Below are positions 17,167 to 24,785 of a stretch of DNA of 64,000 bases, one piece after another. Each line of letters begins with the position of its first letter. The first letter of the stretch is position 1. Position numbers and translations under genes: made by a program. The notes beneath the pieces are model-generated. The model had not been told where the DNA came from. It worked only from the letters and a program-made list of their open reading frames with translations, and did not search any database. The stretch comes from Salinirubrum litoreum (GTDB lineage Archaea > Halobacteriota > Halobacteria > Halobacteriales > Haloferacaceae), in NCBI RefSeq assembly GCF_020567425.1, contig NZ_JAJCVJ010000002.1:471068-535067 (forward strand), in the 5' to 3' direction.

Positions 17167-17949
17167 ATGACACGCACTGCCCTCGTCACCGGCGCGTCCG
17201 GTGGCATCGGTCGGGAACTGGCGACGCTGTTCGCCCGCGACGGCCACGATCTGGTCGTCGTCGCCCGGAGCGAAGAGGAACTGATCGAACTCGGGAACCG
17301 GCTACAGAACGACTACGGCGTCACCGTCACCGTGGTCGTGAAGGACCTCGCCGACCCCGACAGCCCCGCGGAGATCCAGTCGGCACTCGACGACAGAGGC
17401 GTCGACGTCGACATTCTGGTCAACAACGCCGGCTTCGCCACCTACGGCCGCTTCCTCGACACCGACCTCGACACCGAACGCGACGAGTTACAGGTGAACG
17501 TCCTCGCCGTCACGGAGTTGACGAAACGCTTCCTCCCCGGCATGGTCGAACGCGGCGAAGGTCGAGTCCTGAACGTCGCCTCGACGGCCGCGTTCCAACC
17601 GGGGCCGCTGATGGCGGTGTACTACGCCAGCAAGGCCTACGTACTCTCCTTTTCGGAGGCGCTCACGGCCGAACTCGACGAGACCGGGGTCACCGTCACC
17701 GCGCTCTGTCCGGGGCCGACCGACACCGGCTTCCAGTCGCGTGCCGACATGGGTGCCTCGAAACTCGTGCAGGGCGAACTGCAGGACCCGGCCGAGGTGG
17801 CTCGGGCGGGCTACCGGGGGATGCAGGAAGGGGAGGCCGTCGTTGTCCCCGGACTCCGGAACAAACTGCTGACCGTCGCGGTCAGACTCCTGCCCCGCAG
17901 TGTCGTCCGGTCGATGGTGAAACGCGCACAGGCACCGACGAGCGAGTGA
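17167..17949 (+). CDS. Short-chain dehydrogenase/reductase
   Basis: The protein has 260 residues. The cofactor motif TGASGGIGRELA, the NNAG motif (LVNNAGFATYG), catalytic Ser in LNVASTAAFQPG and YYASKAYVLSF (YxxxK) make it a classical SDR. The P-G-PTDTGF block after LCPG is typical of DltE/YqjQ-like members acting on unknown substrates. The C-terminal 40 residues are basic and hydrophobic (LLTVAVRLLPRSVVRSMVKRAQ), suggesting membrane association. It is divergent from the small operon ending at 17067. Confidence 0.9.
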   Translation: MTRTALVTGASGGIGRELATLFARDGHDLVVVARSEEELIELGNRLQNDYGVTVTVVVKDLADPDSPAEIQSALDDRGVDVDILVNNAGFATYGRFLDTDLDTERDELQVNVLAVTELTKRFLPGMVERGEGRVLNVASTAAFQPGPLMAVYYASKAYVLSFSEALTAELDETGVTVTALCPGPTDTGFQSRADMGASKLVQGELQDPAEVARAGYRGMQEGEAVVVPGLRNKLLTVAVRLLPRSVVRSMVKRAQAPTSE

Positions 17950-18040
17950 GTCGGGTCGCGCGACCGACAGAGACGGCGGTCGCGTCCCCGGCGGCGACCG
18001 GACCGAACCGTTTTTTCGGTGGTCCGTCTCTTCGTCACGC

Positions 18041-18643
18041 ATGGGCGTTCCGGAGGAGGCCGACGAGACCGGCGACGAGGGAGACGGCACAGACGGCGAG
18101 CCACGGCAGGACCCCGCGAGTCCGACCGCGACGATCACGACGGAGGACCCCGAGCTATCGGACCTGCCCGTGACACTCGTCGCGGGCGACGCCGAGGGGT
18201 ACGTCGGCCGCGAGACGGTCGTCGTCGGCGTCCCGAACGCGAACGAGACGGACCTGCCGGCGCCACCGTGGAGCCGCGAGTACGCGATCCGACTCGGCGT
18301 GAGCGGGACCACACTCGCGGTCGATCTGCGACCCGCTGGACTGTCGCTTCCGACCCGACTGCTCGCCGCCGTCCTGCGACCGCTGGGTGTCGCAGACCCG
18401 GACGTGCCGGGGTCGTTCGGCCCGCCACTCGGCCCGGTCGACGCCAGACTACGCGAGGCGGTGCAGTCGGACGCGGTGCTCGCGTCGGTCCAGATGGCGA
18501 CCGACGGTGACGACGACCGCGTGCTGGCGGGCCGGTGTCTGGTTCACGCGCCGGCACCCGGTGTCCGGACGCTGCACTTCCGGTACGACCGCGAGTTCGT
18601 GACGTGTGACGGGCCGGTGGAACTGCCGGTTCGACGCGAGTGA
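18041..18643 (+). CDS. Conserved hypothetical protein
   Basis: The protein has 200 residues. Residues 1-40 are an acidic, Thr/Asp/Glu-rich disordered head. The rest has beta-strand texture (LPVTLVAGDAEGYVGRETVVVGVPN, EYAIRLGVSGTTLAVDLRP, VLASVQMATDGDDDRVLAGRCLVHAP) with no catalytic signature. The ORF shows neighbour-like codon bias. It stands between the SDR gene and the nucleoside-recognition gene, all on the plus strand with 80-90 bp gaps, so each may have its own promoter. Not recognised. Confidence 0.6.
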   Translation: MGVPEEADETGDEGDGTDGEPRQDPASPTATITTEDPELSDLPVTLVAGDAEGYVGRETVVVGVPNANETDLPAPPWSREYAIRLGVSGTTLAVDLRPAGLSLPTRLLAAVLRPLGVADPDVPGSFGPPLGPVDARLREAVQSDAVLASVQMATDGDDDRVLAGRCLVHAPAPGVRTLHFRYDREFVTCDGPVELPVRRE

Positions 18644-18726
18644 CGCGGCTGTGTCTTCCACCTGAATCCGCACCGGCGTCCGTCTGAACCGACGCCGCTT
18701 AGTTCACCACCCCCCAACCACCGCCC

Positions 18727-19761
18727 GTGTCACCGGTCGTCGCCCAACTCGCCGCGTTCGACTGGCTCCTACCACTGCTCGGGACGGCGCTGTCGCGGGT
18801 CGCCCGCATCGCCGTCTTCGTCGCGGTCGGTGTCTACCTCGCGAACGTCGCGGTCGCGTTCGGTGCCGTCGAGCGCATCGCGGCACTCTCGCGGTACCTG
18901 ACCGACCCGGCGAACCTGCCCGACGAGGTGGGGACCGCCATCCTCGCCACGACCGCCTCGACGACTGCGGGCTACGGGATGCTCGCGGAGTTCCGCGAGT
19001 CCGGGACGCTGGACGACCGCGCGACGCTGATCGCCGTCACGATCAACACGTTCTTCGGCTTCGTCCAGCACATCTTCACCTTCTACGCGCCCGTGTTGAT
19101 CCCGATTCTCGGCCTGGAGGTCGGCCTGCTGTACGTCGGTTCGCGGGCCGGCATCGCGCTGGCGATCACCCTCGTCGGCATCCTCGCCGGGGCCGTCCTG
19201 CTGTCGGACGGGAACGTCGACCGGGCGTCGATGCCCGACGACGTGACCGCCCCCGACGGCGGCGAGGAGACGACGACCCGCGAGAAACTGCGCGACGCGG
19301 CCGACTCGACGTGGGACAAACTGAAGGACATCGTGCCGCGACTCGCGGTCGTCTACGTCTTCGTCACGATCCTCGTCGAACGCTGGGAGTCGATCAGTCG
19401 GGGCATCGAGTCGCTGACGGGTGTCGATCCGGCGACCGTGACGGCGGTCGTGGAGTCGCTGACGACGCTGGTCGGACTGCCGGGGGCGGCCGTGCCGGTC
19501 ATCACGGTGTTCGCGTTCGACACGACGCTGGGGGCGCTGACCATCGCACCGCTCGTCGGCGAGGTGTTCACCCCCCGAACCGCGGTGGCGACGATGCTCG
19601 TCGGCGGTATCGTCTCCTTCGCCTTCTCGACGTTCAAGCGGTCCATCCCGTTCCAGTACGGCATCTGGGGCGCGGAGTTCGGCTCGAAGGTGATCCTCGT
19701 GAACACCGGGCTGAAGGTGGTGTTCATCGGCGTCGCCGTCGTGTTGTTGCTGGTGCCGTGA
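18727..19761 (+). CDS. Nucleoside recognition (Gate) domain membrane protein
   Basis: The protein has 344 residues with about eight hydrophobic segments. The pattern LPDEVGTAILATTASTTAGYGMLAEFRESG, INTFFGFVQHIFTFYAPVLIPILGLEVG and the paired half LVGLPGAAVPVITVFAFDTTLGALTIAPLVGEVFTPRTAVATMLVGGIVSFAFS is that of archaeal Gate-domain proteins. A hydrophilic loop of about 45 residues (DDVTAPDGGEETTTREKLRDAAD) splits the two halves. The start is GTG 18727. Such proteins are presumed transporters; substrate unknown. Confidence 0.8.
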   Translation: MSPVVAQLAAFDWLLPLLGTALSRVARIAVFVAVGVYLANVAVAFGAVERIAALSRYLTDPANLPDEVGTAILATTASTTAGYGMLAEFRESGTLDDRATLIAVTINTFFGFVQHIFTFYAPVLIPILGLEVGLLYVGSRAGIALAITLVGILAGAVLLSDGNVDRASMPDDVTAPDGGEETTTREKLRDAADSTWDKLKDIVPRLAVVYVFVTILVERWESISRGIESLTGVDPATVTAVVESLTTLVGLPGAAVPVITVFAFDTTLGALTIAPLVGEVFTPRTAVATMLVGGIVSFAFSTFKRSIPFQYGIWGAEFGSKVILVNTGLKVVFIGVAVVLLLVP

Positions 19762-19908
19762 GTTCGGGACCGCACTCGCCGCGAACGACCGGGACGTGGC
19801 GCGAGCGTGATGCGAACAGTTACCACAGCACACGTCGTAGTTCGATCGGTACTCGCTCCGCAGACCGGTCGGCCTCGCGTGTCGTCGTGCAGAGTGCCGG
19901 AGCAAGCT

Positions 19909-20115
19909 ATGCCGACAGCGACACACCACAGCTTCTGGACGAGACGCCGCCGACTCGCCGTCGTCGGTGGCCTGCTACTCGCACTCGCGGTCGCGGTGAC
20001 ACCGATCCAGTGGTACGCCGGCTACCGCGCGGTCCGACGTGTCAGGTCGAACGCGAGTGTGCGACCACCGGTGCGCAGGCGGGGCGTCGAGGCCGACGAT
20101 CCGGCCCGCGCCTGA
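19909..20115 (+). CDS. Small single-pass membrane protein (68 aa)
   Basis: The ORF starts at ATG 19909 (MPTATHHSFWTRRRRLAVVG) and has one hydrophobic helix (LAVVGGLLLALAVAVTPIQWYAG) after an Arg-rich stretch, then a basic tail with several VRRVR-type motifs. A longer in-frame start (19807) would add 34 unlike residues. The arrangement (positive before and after the helix) does not fit a cleavable signal peptide well. Function unknown; moderate confidence that it is expressed. Confidence 0.45.
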   Translation: MPTATHHSFWTRRRRLAVVGGLLLALAVAVTPIQWYAGYRAVRRVRSNASVRPPVRRRGVEADDPARA

Positions 20116-20176
20116 TCTGAGGGACCGACTGACACGAAGATTCAATCGGCTCGGCGTCGTACAAGCCGGGAGACAG

Positions 20177-21073
20177 ATGAAGACTCTCGTCAGCGGTTCC
20201 ACCGGACTGATCGGTCGCGCGCTCGTCAGCCACCTTCGGGACGCAGGCCACGAGGTCACACGACTGGTACGACCCGGCACCAGTGACAGCGCCGACGGCG
20301 TCGAGTGGGACCCCGCGAACGGACTGCTCGATCCGGACGACGTAGAGGGGTTCGACGCGGTCGTCCACCTCGCGGGCGAGTCCATCAACCAGCGGTGGAC
20401 CGACGCGACGAAAGACCGCATCCTCCAGAGTCGCGTGCAGGGGACCGAACTGCTCGCCGGGACGCTGGCCGAACTCGACGAGCCACCCGAGGTGCTGGTC
20501 TCGGCCTCCGCCGTGGGCTACTACGGCGATCGGGGCGACGAGTGGCTCCCGGAGGACGCCGGCGCGGGCGACCTGTTCATCTCCGACGTGTGCCAGCAGT
20601 GGGAAGACGCGTCGCAGGTGGCAAGCGAGAACGGAGTCCGGGTCGTCAACATCCGAACTGGCGTGGTGCTCAGCGACGAGGGCGGGGCACTCCCGCAGAT
20701 GCTCCCGCCGTTCAAACTCGGTCTCGGCGGGAAACTCGGGTCCGGCGACCAGTTCATGCCGTGGGTCGCCCGAGAGGACGTGGTCGGTGCCATCGCGTTC
20801 CTGCTGGAGCACGAGGAGCTATCGGGACCGGTGAACGTCTGTGCGCCGAACCCAGTGAGAAACACCGAACTGACCGACGCCCTCGGTGACGTGCTGGGTC
20901 GCCCGACCGTCTTCTTCGTCCCGGCGTTCGGCGTCCGGTTGCTGTTCGGCCAGATGGGCGAGGAACTGCTACTCGCGAGCGACCGAGTCCGGCCCGCGAA
21001 ACTCGCGGACGCCGGCTTCGAGTGGGAGTACGAGGAGTTGACGCCGGCGCTCGAACACGCGTTGCGGGACTGA
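20177..21073 (+). CDS. TIGR01777-family NAD(P)-dependent epimerase/reductase
   Basis: The protein has 298 residues. It starts MKTLVSGSTGLIGRALVSHL, an extended-SDR GxxGxxG motif. VVHLAGESINQRWTDATKDRILQSRVQGTELL and VSASAVGYYGDRGDEWLPED are hallmarks of the YfcH/SulA-type TIGR01777 family, and the conserved C-terminal DUF1731 tail begins NTELTDALGDVLGRP and ends with FEWEYEELTPALEHAL. ATG 20177 has GGGAGA just upstream. The reaction is unknown for the family. Confidence 0.9.
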   Translation: MKTLVSGSTGLIGRALVSHLRDAGHEVTRLVRPGTSDSADGVEWDPANGLLDPDDVEGFDAVVHLAGESINQRWTDATKDRILQSRVQGTELLAGTLAELDEPPEVLVSASAVGYYGDRGDEWLPEDAGAGDLFISDVCQQWEDASQVASENGVRVVNIRTGVVLSDEGGALPQMLPPFKLGLGGKLGSGDQFMPWVAREDVVGAIAFLLEHEELSGPVNVCAPNPVRNTELTDALGDVLGRPTVFFVPAFGVRLLFGQMGEELLLASDRVRPAKLADAGFEWEYEELTPALEHALRD

Positions 21074-21156
21074 CCGGCGCGTTCGGTGCGAGTCGCGCGG
21101 CCGGTCCGCCGCCGCCAGCACGAAGCTATTCCACACTGTATGCCGTACGTCAGCAC

Positions 21157-21675
21157 ATGACAGACAGTCGCAGGTACGGCTTCGAGGGAACCGTCCCCGA
21201 GATCAGCCCGGACGCGCACGTCAGCCGGGAGAGTACGCTGGTCGGCGACGTGACGGTGCGGGCCGACGCCTCGGTGTGGCCCGGCGTCGTCCTGCGTGGC
21301 GACGTGGGACCGGTGGTCGTCGGACGGGAGGCACACGTCGGTGACAACGCGACGATCCACGCGAGTTCGGTCGGCGCGCGGGTGATGGTCGGTCACGGCG
21401 CGGTGTTGAACGAGGCGGTCGTCGGCGACGGCGCACTCGTGGGGTTCAACGCGACGGTCGGCACCGGCGTCGAGATCGGATCGGGGAGTATCGTCGCGGC
21501 CGGGACGGTCGTCCCGGAGGGGTACGCCGTCCCGGCCGCGTCGTTCGTCCGTGGGGTTCCGGCGACGGTCACCCCGCTCGCGGAGACGAGTATCGACGCC
21601 GAGGCGACCTTCGAGGCGTACAACTCCGGCGACTACACCGACCTCGCGGGGCGACACGACGACCTGTTCGAGTGA
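21157..21675 (+). CDS. Gamma carbonic anhydrase-like left-handed beta-helix protein
   Basis: The protein has 172 residues with hexapeptide repeats (ISPDAHVSRESTLVGDVTVRADASVWPGVVLRGDVGPVVVG). The metal-ligand positions are visible: VGDNATIHAS and VMVGHGAVLNEAVVGDGALVG supply histidines. This family includes Cam-type carbonic anhydrases and many proteins of untested activity; it acts as a trimer. An A/T-rich element (CTATTCC) 25-30 bp before ATG 21157 fits a leaderless transcript. The stop lies one base from the stop of the convergent HPP gene. Confidence 0.88.
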   Translation: MTDSRRYGFEGTVPEISPDAHVSRESTLVGDVTVRADASVWPGVVLRGDVGPVVVGREAHVGDNATIHASSVGARVMVGHGAVLNEAVVGDGALVGFNATVGTGVEIGSGSIVAAGTVVPEGYAVPAASFVRGVPATVTPLAETSIDAEATFEAYNSGDYTDLAGRHDDLFE

Positions 21676-21676
21676 G

Positions 21677-22171
21677 TCACGAGAACAGCGCATCGACCGC
21701 GACCACCACGCCGACGGCGAGGAGGATCAGGCCGGCGTCGGTCGCCGTCGGCATGAGACCGAGTGCGACGATGAGTGTCGTCGCGCAGGCCGGGGCGTGG
21801 CGGTAGTCGGTGGCTCGCATCGCCGCGGTCGTCGCGGCCACGGCGACCGTCGCGCTGGCCGCGAGTCGGAGGCTTCCGGCCGAGAACGCGGTCGGCGGGT
21901 CGGTGACGACGAGACCGGCCGCGAGCAGGTGGTACGCAAGGAACCCGGGGACGGTGCCGACTGCGTGCCCGCCGAGGACGCGCCGGGGTGTTGCCGGCGG
22001 TGAGTCGGGGTGGACCGCGAGGACGTACGCAGTCGGGCCGAGACTCGGAAAGAGGAGTGGCCGGCCGGAGGCGACGACCGCAACACCGAGTACCGCGAGG
22101 AGACCGCCGGCGTGGAGCCCGTGTCGGAGGGCCGGTCCGAGTCGGTCGGGAGCGAGACGAGGCCGGTCCAC
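21677..22171 (-). CDS. HPP-family small membrane protein
   Basis: The protein has 164 residues. After an Arg-rich start there are four to five hydrophobic helices. The HPP signature is plain: LLFPSLGPTAYVLAVHPDSPPATPRRVLGGHAVGTVPGFLAYHLLA, followed by HAPACATTLIVALGLM. It starts at GTG 22171 directly after the stop of the UPF0201 gene (TGAGTG), so it is the third gene of an operon with UPF0200 and UPF0201. HPP proteins are candidate anion (nitrite) transporters; the operon partners give no clear hint. Confidence 0.82.
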   Translation of the reverse strand: MDRPRLAPDRLGPALRHGLHAGGLLAVLGVAVVASGRPLLFPSLGPTAYVLAVHPDSPPATPRRVLGGHAVGTVPGFLAYHLLAAGLVVTDPPTAFSAGSLRLAASATVAVAATTAAMRATDYRHAPACATTLIVALGLMPTATDAGLILLAVGVVVAVDALFS

Positions 22172-22588
22172 TCAGCGGTCTTCCGGTTCGATGGGGACGC
22201 CGTCTTCGGTCGGCGGCGCGACGTGGTCGACGAACGCGTCGACGTCGGGTTCCCGGACGGTCACGTCCACCTCGATGTCGCCGAGTTCGTCGGGGTTGCC
22301 GACCGCGAAGTTGATCACGCCCTGCAGGGCGGCCTGCTTCTTCAGCGCGAAGTGGAAGCCGTCTGCGCGCTGGTTGTTGGTGAACTCCCGGCGGGCCGTG
22401 TCGAGAATCTCCTGTTCGTACAGTTTCTCCGAGAAGGGGTCGAGCGTGTGCGTCTCGGCGAGGAGTCCGTCTGCGGTCTCCTGCACCTCGGCGTTCGGGA
22501 AGACGTTCCGGACCGCGTCGGCGACGCGTTCGGTCACCTCGGTCGCGTTCACCCGTGCCTCGATGCGGACGTCGATGCTGTAGATCAT
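22172..22588 (-). CDS. RNA-binding-fold protein, UPF0201 family
   Basis: The protein has 138 residues. The N-terminal MIYSIDVRIEARVNATEVTERVADAVRNVFPNAEV and the central FTNNQRADGFHFALKKQAALQGVINFAV are the signature of archaeal UPF0201 proteins, which resemble ribosomal L5-like RNA-binding folds. The function is unproven; RNA binding is inferred from structure of relatives. The gene overlaps UPF0200 by four bases (ATGA), an arrangement conserved across archaea to my knowledge, suggesting the two act together. Confidence 0.85.
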   Translation of the reverse strand: MIYSIDVRIEARVNATEVTERVADAVRNVFPNAEVQETADGLLAETHTLDPFSEKLYEQEILDTARREFTNNQRADGFHFALKKQAALQGVINFAVGNPDELGDIEVDVTVREPDVDAFVDHVAPPTEDGVPIEPEDR

Positions 22589-23163
22589 CGTTCGCCCTCC
22601 ACTGCCGGTGTCTCCTGCTGGTCGTCGCCGAGCAGGAGTGTCTCGATCTGTTCGCGGAAGGCGTCGAGGCTGTCGGTGTTGTCGATGGTCACGTCCGCGC
22701 GGTCCATCGCCTCGCCCATCCCGAAGCCGAGTTCGCGCTCGTCGCGGTCTCTGAGCGCATCGAGGTCCGCGTCGCTGGCGTCTCTGCCCCGGTCGGCCAG
22801 TCGTTCGGCGCGAACCTCGAACGGTGCCTCGATGGAGACGAGCGTGAACGCCGCGCCGAACGCCTCGCGGAAGGTGTCGAGTTCGACCCCGGAGCGCAGG
22901 CCGTCGACGAGCACCACGTCGCTGTCCCGTTGAGCTTCGCGGATCAGCGGGAGCGAGCGCTCGGCGATGGCGGCCGGGCCGTCCTCCGCCCGGAGGCGAG
23001 TGGCGACCGCGCCGTGGTGGTCGGCCGGGTCGAGACCCCGGTCGCGGCAGGCCTGCCGGATCACGTCGCCCATCGTCACGACCGGGATGCCGTGCTCGCG
23101 GGCGACCGTCGCGGCCTCGCCTTTCCCGCTTCCGGGCAGGCCGACAGTACCGATGACAGTCAT
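22585..23163 (-). CDS. P-loop nucleotide kinase-like protein, UPF0200 family
   Basis: The protein has 192 residues starting MTVIGTVGLPGSGKGEAATV, a Walker A P-loop of the adenylate/dephospho-CoA kinase type. VVLVDGLRSGVELDTFREAFG is the Walker B-like strand, and LADRGRDASDADLDALRDRDERELGFGMGEAMDRADVTIDNTDS is the lid and conserved C-terminal asparagine block. Archaeal UPF0200 proteins have uncertain substrate. The start at 23163 is preferred to 23172 because it gives the standard N-terminus. Confidence 0.85.
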   Translation of the reverse strand: MTVIGTVGLPGSGKGEAATVAREHGIPVVTMGDVIRQACRDRGLDPADHHGAVATRLRAEDGPAAIAERSLPLIREAQRDSDVVLVDGLRSGVELDTFREAFGAAFTLVSIEAPFEVRAERLADRGRDASDADLDALRDRDERELGFGMGEAMDRADVTIDNTDSLDAFREQIETLLLGDDQQETPAVEGER

Positions 23164-23298
23164 TGCCGGCACCTACTCGACTGCCGGACTTATGTCGTTC
23201 GGGACGGTGACGCGGTCGTCCGGCGGGGCGTCGCCAGAGTGGCGACCGGGGCCGAACCGGGCCCGCAGGTTTTTCTCCGGCGACGGCGTAGCGCGGGC

Positions 23299-23676
23299 AT
23301 GGGAAACAGGTCGCTTCTCGTCCGGGCGCTGTGGTTTATCATCGTCGGGTGGTGGGCGACCCCGGCGGTCGTCAACGCCGCGTGGTTCCTGAACGCGACG
23401 ATCATCGGGGCCCCGCTCGGGGTGATGCTCATCAACCTCGTGCCGACCGTACTGACGCTGAAGGAACCGCGCTCGATGCTCGACCCGGAGTCGGGCGAAG
23501 GCCAGCGATCGCTCCTCGTTCGGGCGGTCTACTTCGTGTTCGTCGGCTGGTGGGCGAGTCTCATCTGGGCGAACGCGGCCGTGGTCATCTCGCTGACGAT
23601 CATCGGGTTGCCGGTCGGCATCTGGATGTTGAACCGGTTGCCGTACGTGACGTCGCTGTACCGGTTCGACGGCTGA
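23299..23676 (+). CDS. YccF-domain inner membrane protein
   Basis: The protein has 125 residues made of two repeats of the same unit: SLLVRALWFIIVGWWATPAVVNAAWFLNATIIGAPLGVMLINLVP and SLLVRAVYFVFVGWWASLIWANAAVVISLTIIGLPVGIWMLNRLP. The GxPxGxxxxNxxP pattern ending each unit defines the YccF domain. Four transmembrane helices result. Function unknown in all organisms. The gene ends 42 bp before the tRNA-Arg gene. Confidence 0.88.
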   Translation: MGNRSLLVRALWFIIVGWWATPAVVNAAWFLNATIIGAPLGVMLINLVPTVLTLKEPRSMLDPESGEGQRSLLVRAVYFVFVGWWASLIWANAAVVISLTIIGLPVGIWMLNRLPYVTSLYRFDG

Positions 23677-23718
23677 AACCAGACTGTTTTTTGCCGTGTG
23701 GTGAGTTGGTGGCATCGA

Positions 23719-23822
23719 GGGCACGTAGCTCAGTCTGGAAAGAGCGTCGGACTTCTAACCGTGGCGGTGTTCCGTCGCGGGAAGCCATCCGACGGTCGTG
23801 GGTTCAAATCCCATCGTGCCCG
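23719..23822 (+). tRNA. tRNA-Arg (TCT) with intron
   Basis: GGGCACG pairs with CGTGCCC (discriminator G). The D-arm (AGCTCAGTCTGGAAAGAGC), T-arm (GTGGG-TTCAAAT-CCCAT) and anticodon stem TCGGA/TCCGA are intact. The loop CTTCTA gives anticodon TCT. About 30 bases inserted after position 37 contain their own hairpin (GGCGG/CCGTC) as expected for a bulge-helix-bulge intron; the spliced tRNA is 74 nt. The classic haloarchaeal intron-bearing tRNAs are Trp, Met and Gln, so an intron in tRNA-Arg is less usual. Confidence 0.88.
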
Positions 23823-23971
23823 TGCAGTGACGCTGGCGAGTCGCAACGCGACTCGCCGAGGAACGAACCGGCGCGAAAGGGGATTTGAACCCTGCAAATC
23901 GCACGCCCGCGCAGTGAGCGAAGCGAGCGAGCAGGACCGATTTGCTCCGGTTCAAATCCCATCGTGCCCGT
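23801..23971 (+). repeat. Direct duplication of the tRNA-Arg 3' end with palindromic insert
   Basis: The last 22 bases of the tRNA plus one (23801-23823) recur exactly at 23949-23971. Between them are a perfect 10-bp hairpin with AAC loop (23835-23857) and a near-perfect inverted repeat pairing GGGATTTGAACCC...GCAAATCG (about 23879-23902) with CGATTTGC...GGTTCAAATCCC (about 23938-23960). A spacer GTGAGCGAAGCGAGCGAGC lies in its loop. Direct repeats of a tRNA 3' end are what site-specific integration leaves behind, but no integrase is present. Confidence 0.7.
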
Positions 23972-24067
23972 ACTACGATAGTCGTGTCTTCTGAGTGGTT
24001 CACAGAGGGTATCTGGTCGAGTCAGTCGTGAGGAACGCTGTCGAATCTGTCGCAGACAACGAGAGGT

Positions 24068-24283
24068 GAAAGCCCCCGACCGCTCAACCGCCGGGAGAGG
24101 CAAGCTCTCCCGAGCCTTCGTTCGCTTCGCTCACGAAGACGGCCGCGACTTGGTGCGCGCTTCCCTCAGGCTGGCGGGACAAGCCCGCCAGCCCTCAGTC
24201 CAGTGCTACCGGCGTCGGGGCCGGGTCGAGCGGTCGGCCCCTTTCAGTCCCACCCGAGTTGCGACTCCATCGTGCAACTCGCG
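24068..24283 (+). repeat. Chain of hairpins inside an imperfect inverted repeat
   Basis: The 23823-24785 interval has no gene I can support. Here 18-bp arms at 24068-24085 (GAAAGCCCCCGACCGCTC) and 24228-24245 (reverse complement, 15 of 18 matching) enclose several perfect small stems: GGGAGAG/CTCTCCC, CTTCGT/ACGAAG and CTGGCGGG/CCCGCCAG. A further stem GAGTTGC/GCAACTC follows. It looks like a MITE-like or IS200/IS605-derived relic, or a structured RNA; no transposase gene is nearby. Confidence 0.5.
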
Positions 24284-24286
24284 GTG

Positions 24287-24640
24287 GACCAGTCGGATCA
24301 GCGCGAGCGCCTCCCTGCGACCGTCGGCGTCGCCCGAGGCGGCCCTGCGCCGCCGAGGTGCGCGACACGGAGGTCGCGCCAGCCTACTCGACTGGTCTTG
24401 TGTCGTGAGTCAGCATCACAATTCAGTTGTCGCCGTTGCGGACGGCGCGTGCGCGTGGCGCGCACGCGAGGGAGGCGAACGCGGGCGGTGCTGAGAGCGT
24501 TCGCCGAGGCTGGGGAGGTGTGAGGCTCGCGCGATTGCGGTGCGGTCGCGGTGCTGTGGCGGTGCGGTCGAATAGTCCGTTTGCACCGGATCGAGTAGCG
24601 GTGCTGTCGCGGTCTGCGGTTCAGTTCCAAGCAGTACGAA
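24287..24640 (+). repeat. Dispersed repeat family A, copy 3 (upstream of sulfatase gene)
   Basis: Begins with ACCAGTCGGATCAGCG, then a 25-base block identical to one at 61.37 kb that contains a perfect hairpin GCGCGAC/GTCGCGC, then GACTGGT (the inverse of the opening ACCAGTC). After GCGCGTGCGCG and its partner CGCGCACGCGAG come GGCTGGGGAGGT, GGCTCGCGCGATTGCGGT and a tract of GCGGT units to about 24615. It stops 140 bp before the sulfatase ATG; a TATA-like ATATAC lies at about 24719. Confidence 0.65.
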
Positions 24641-24785
24641 CAATCGCAGTCACAGTCTTATCGAAACCAGAATCCACGATCCACACGACCTGCTCACCAG
24701 CGACTCACACTCCGAATCGATATACTTCACACGAACCTCGAACCAGAAACCACTCGTAGCCCCGCGACACACTCCCGACAACCGA

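Noticed and set aside
23719..23971. Integrated genetic island at tRNA-Arg
   Set aside because: Only 126 bp separate the two tRNA 3' ends and no integrase, toxin or phage gene is near; at most a remnant.
24068..24283. CRISPR array candidate
   Set aside because: Hairpins differ from each other; no regular repeat-spacer length and no cas genes in the window.
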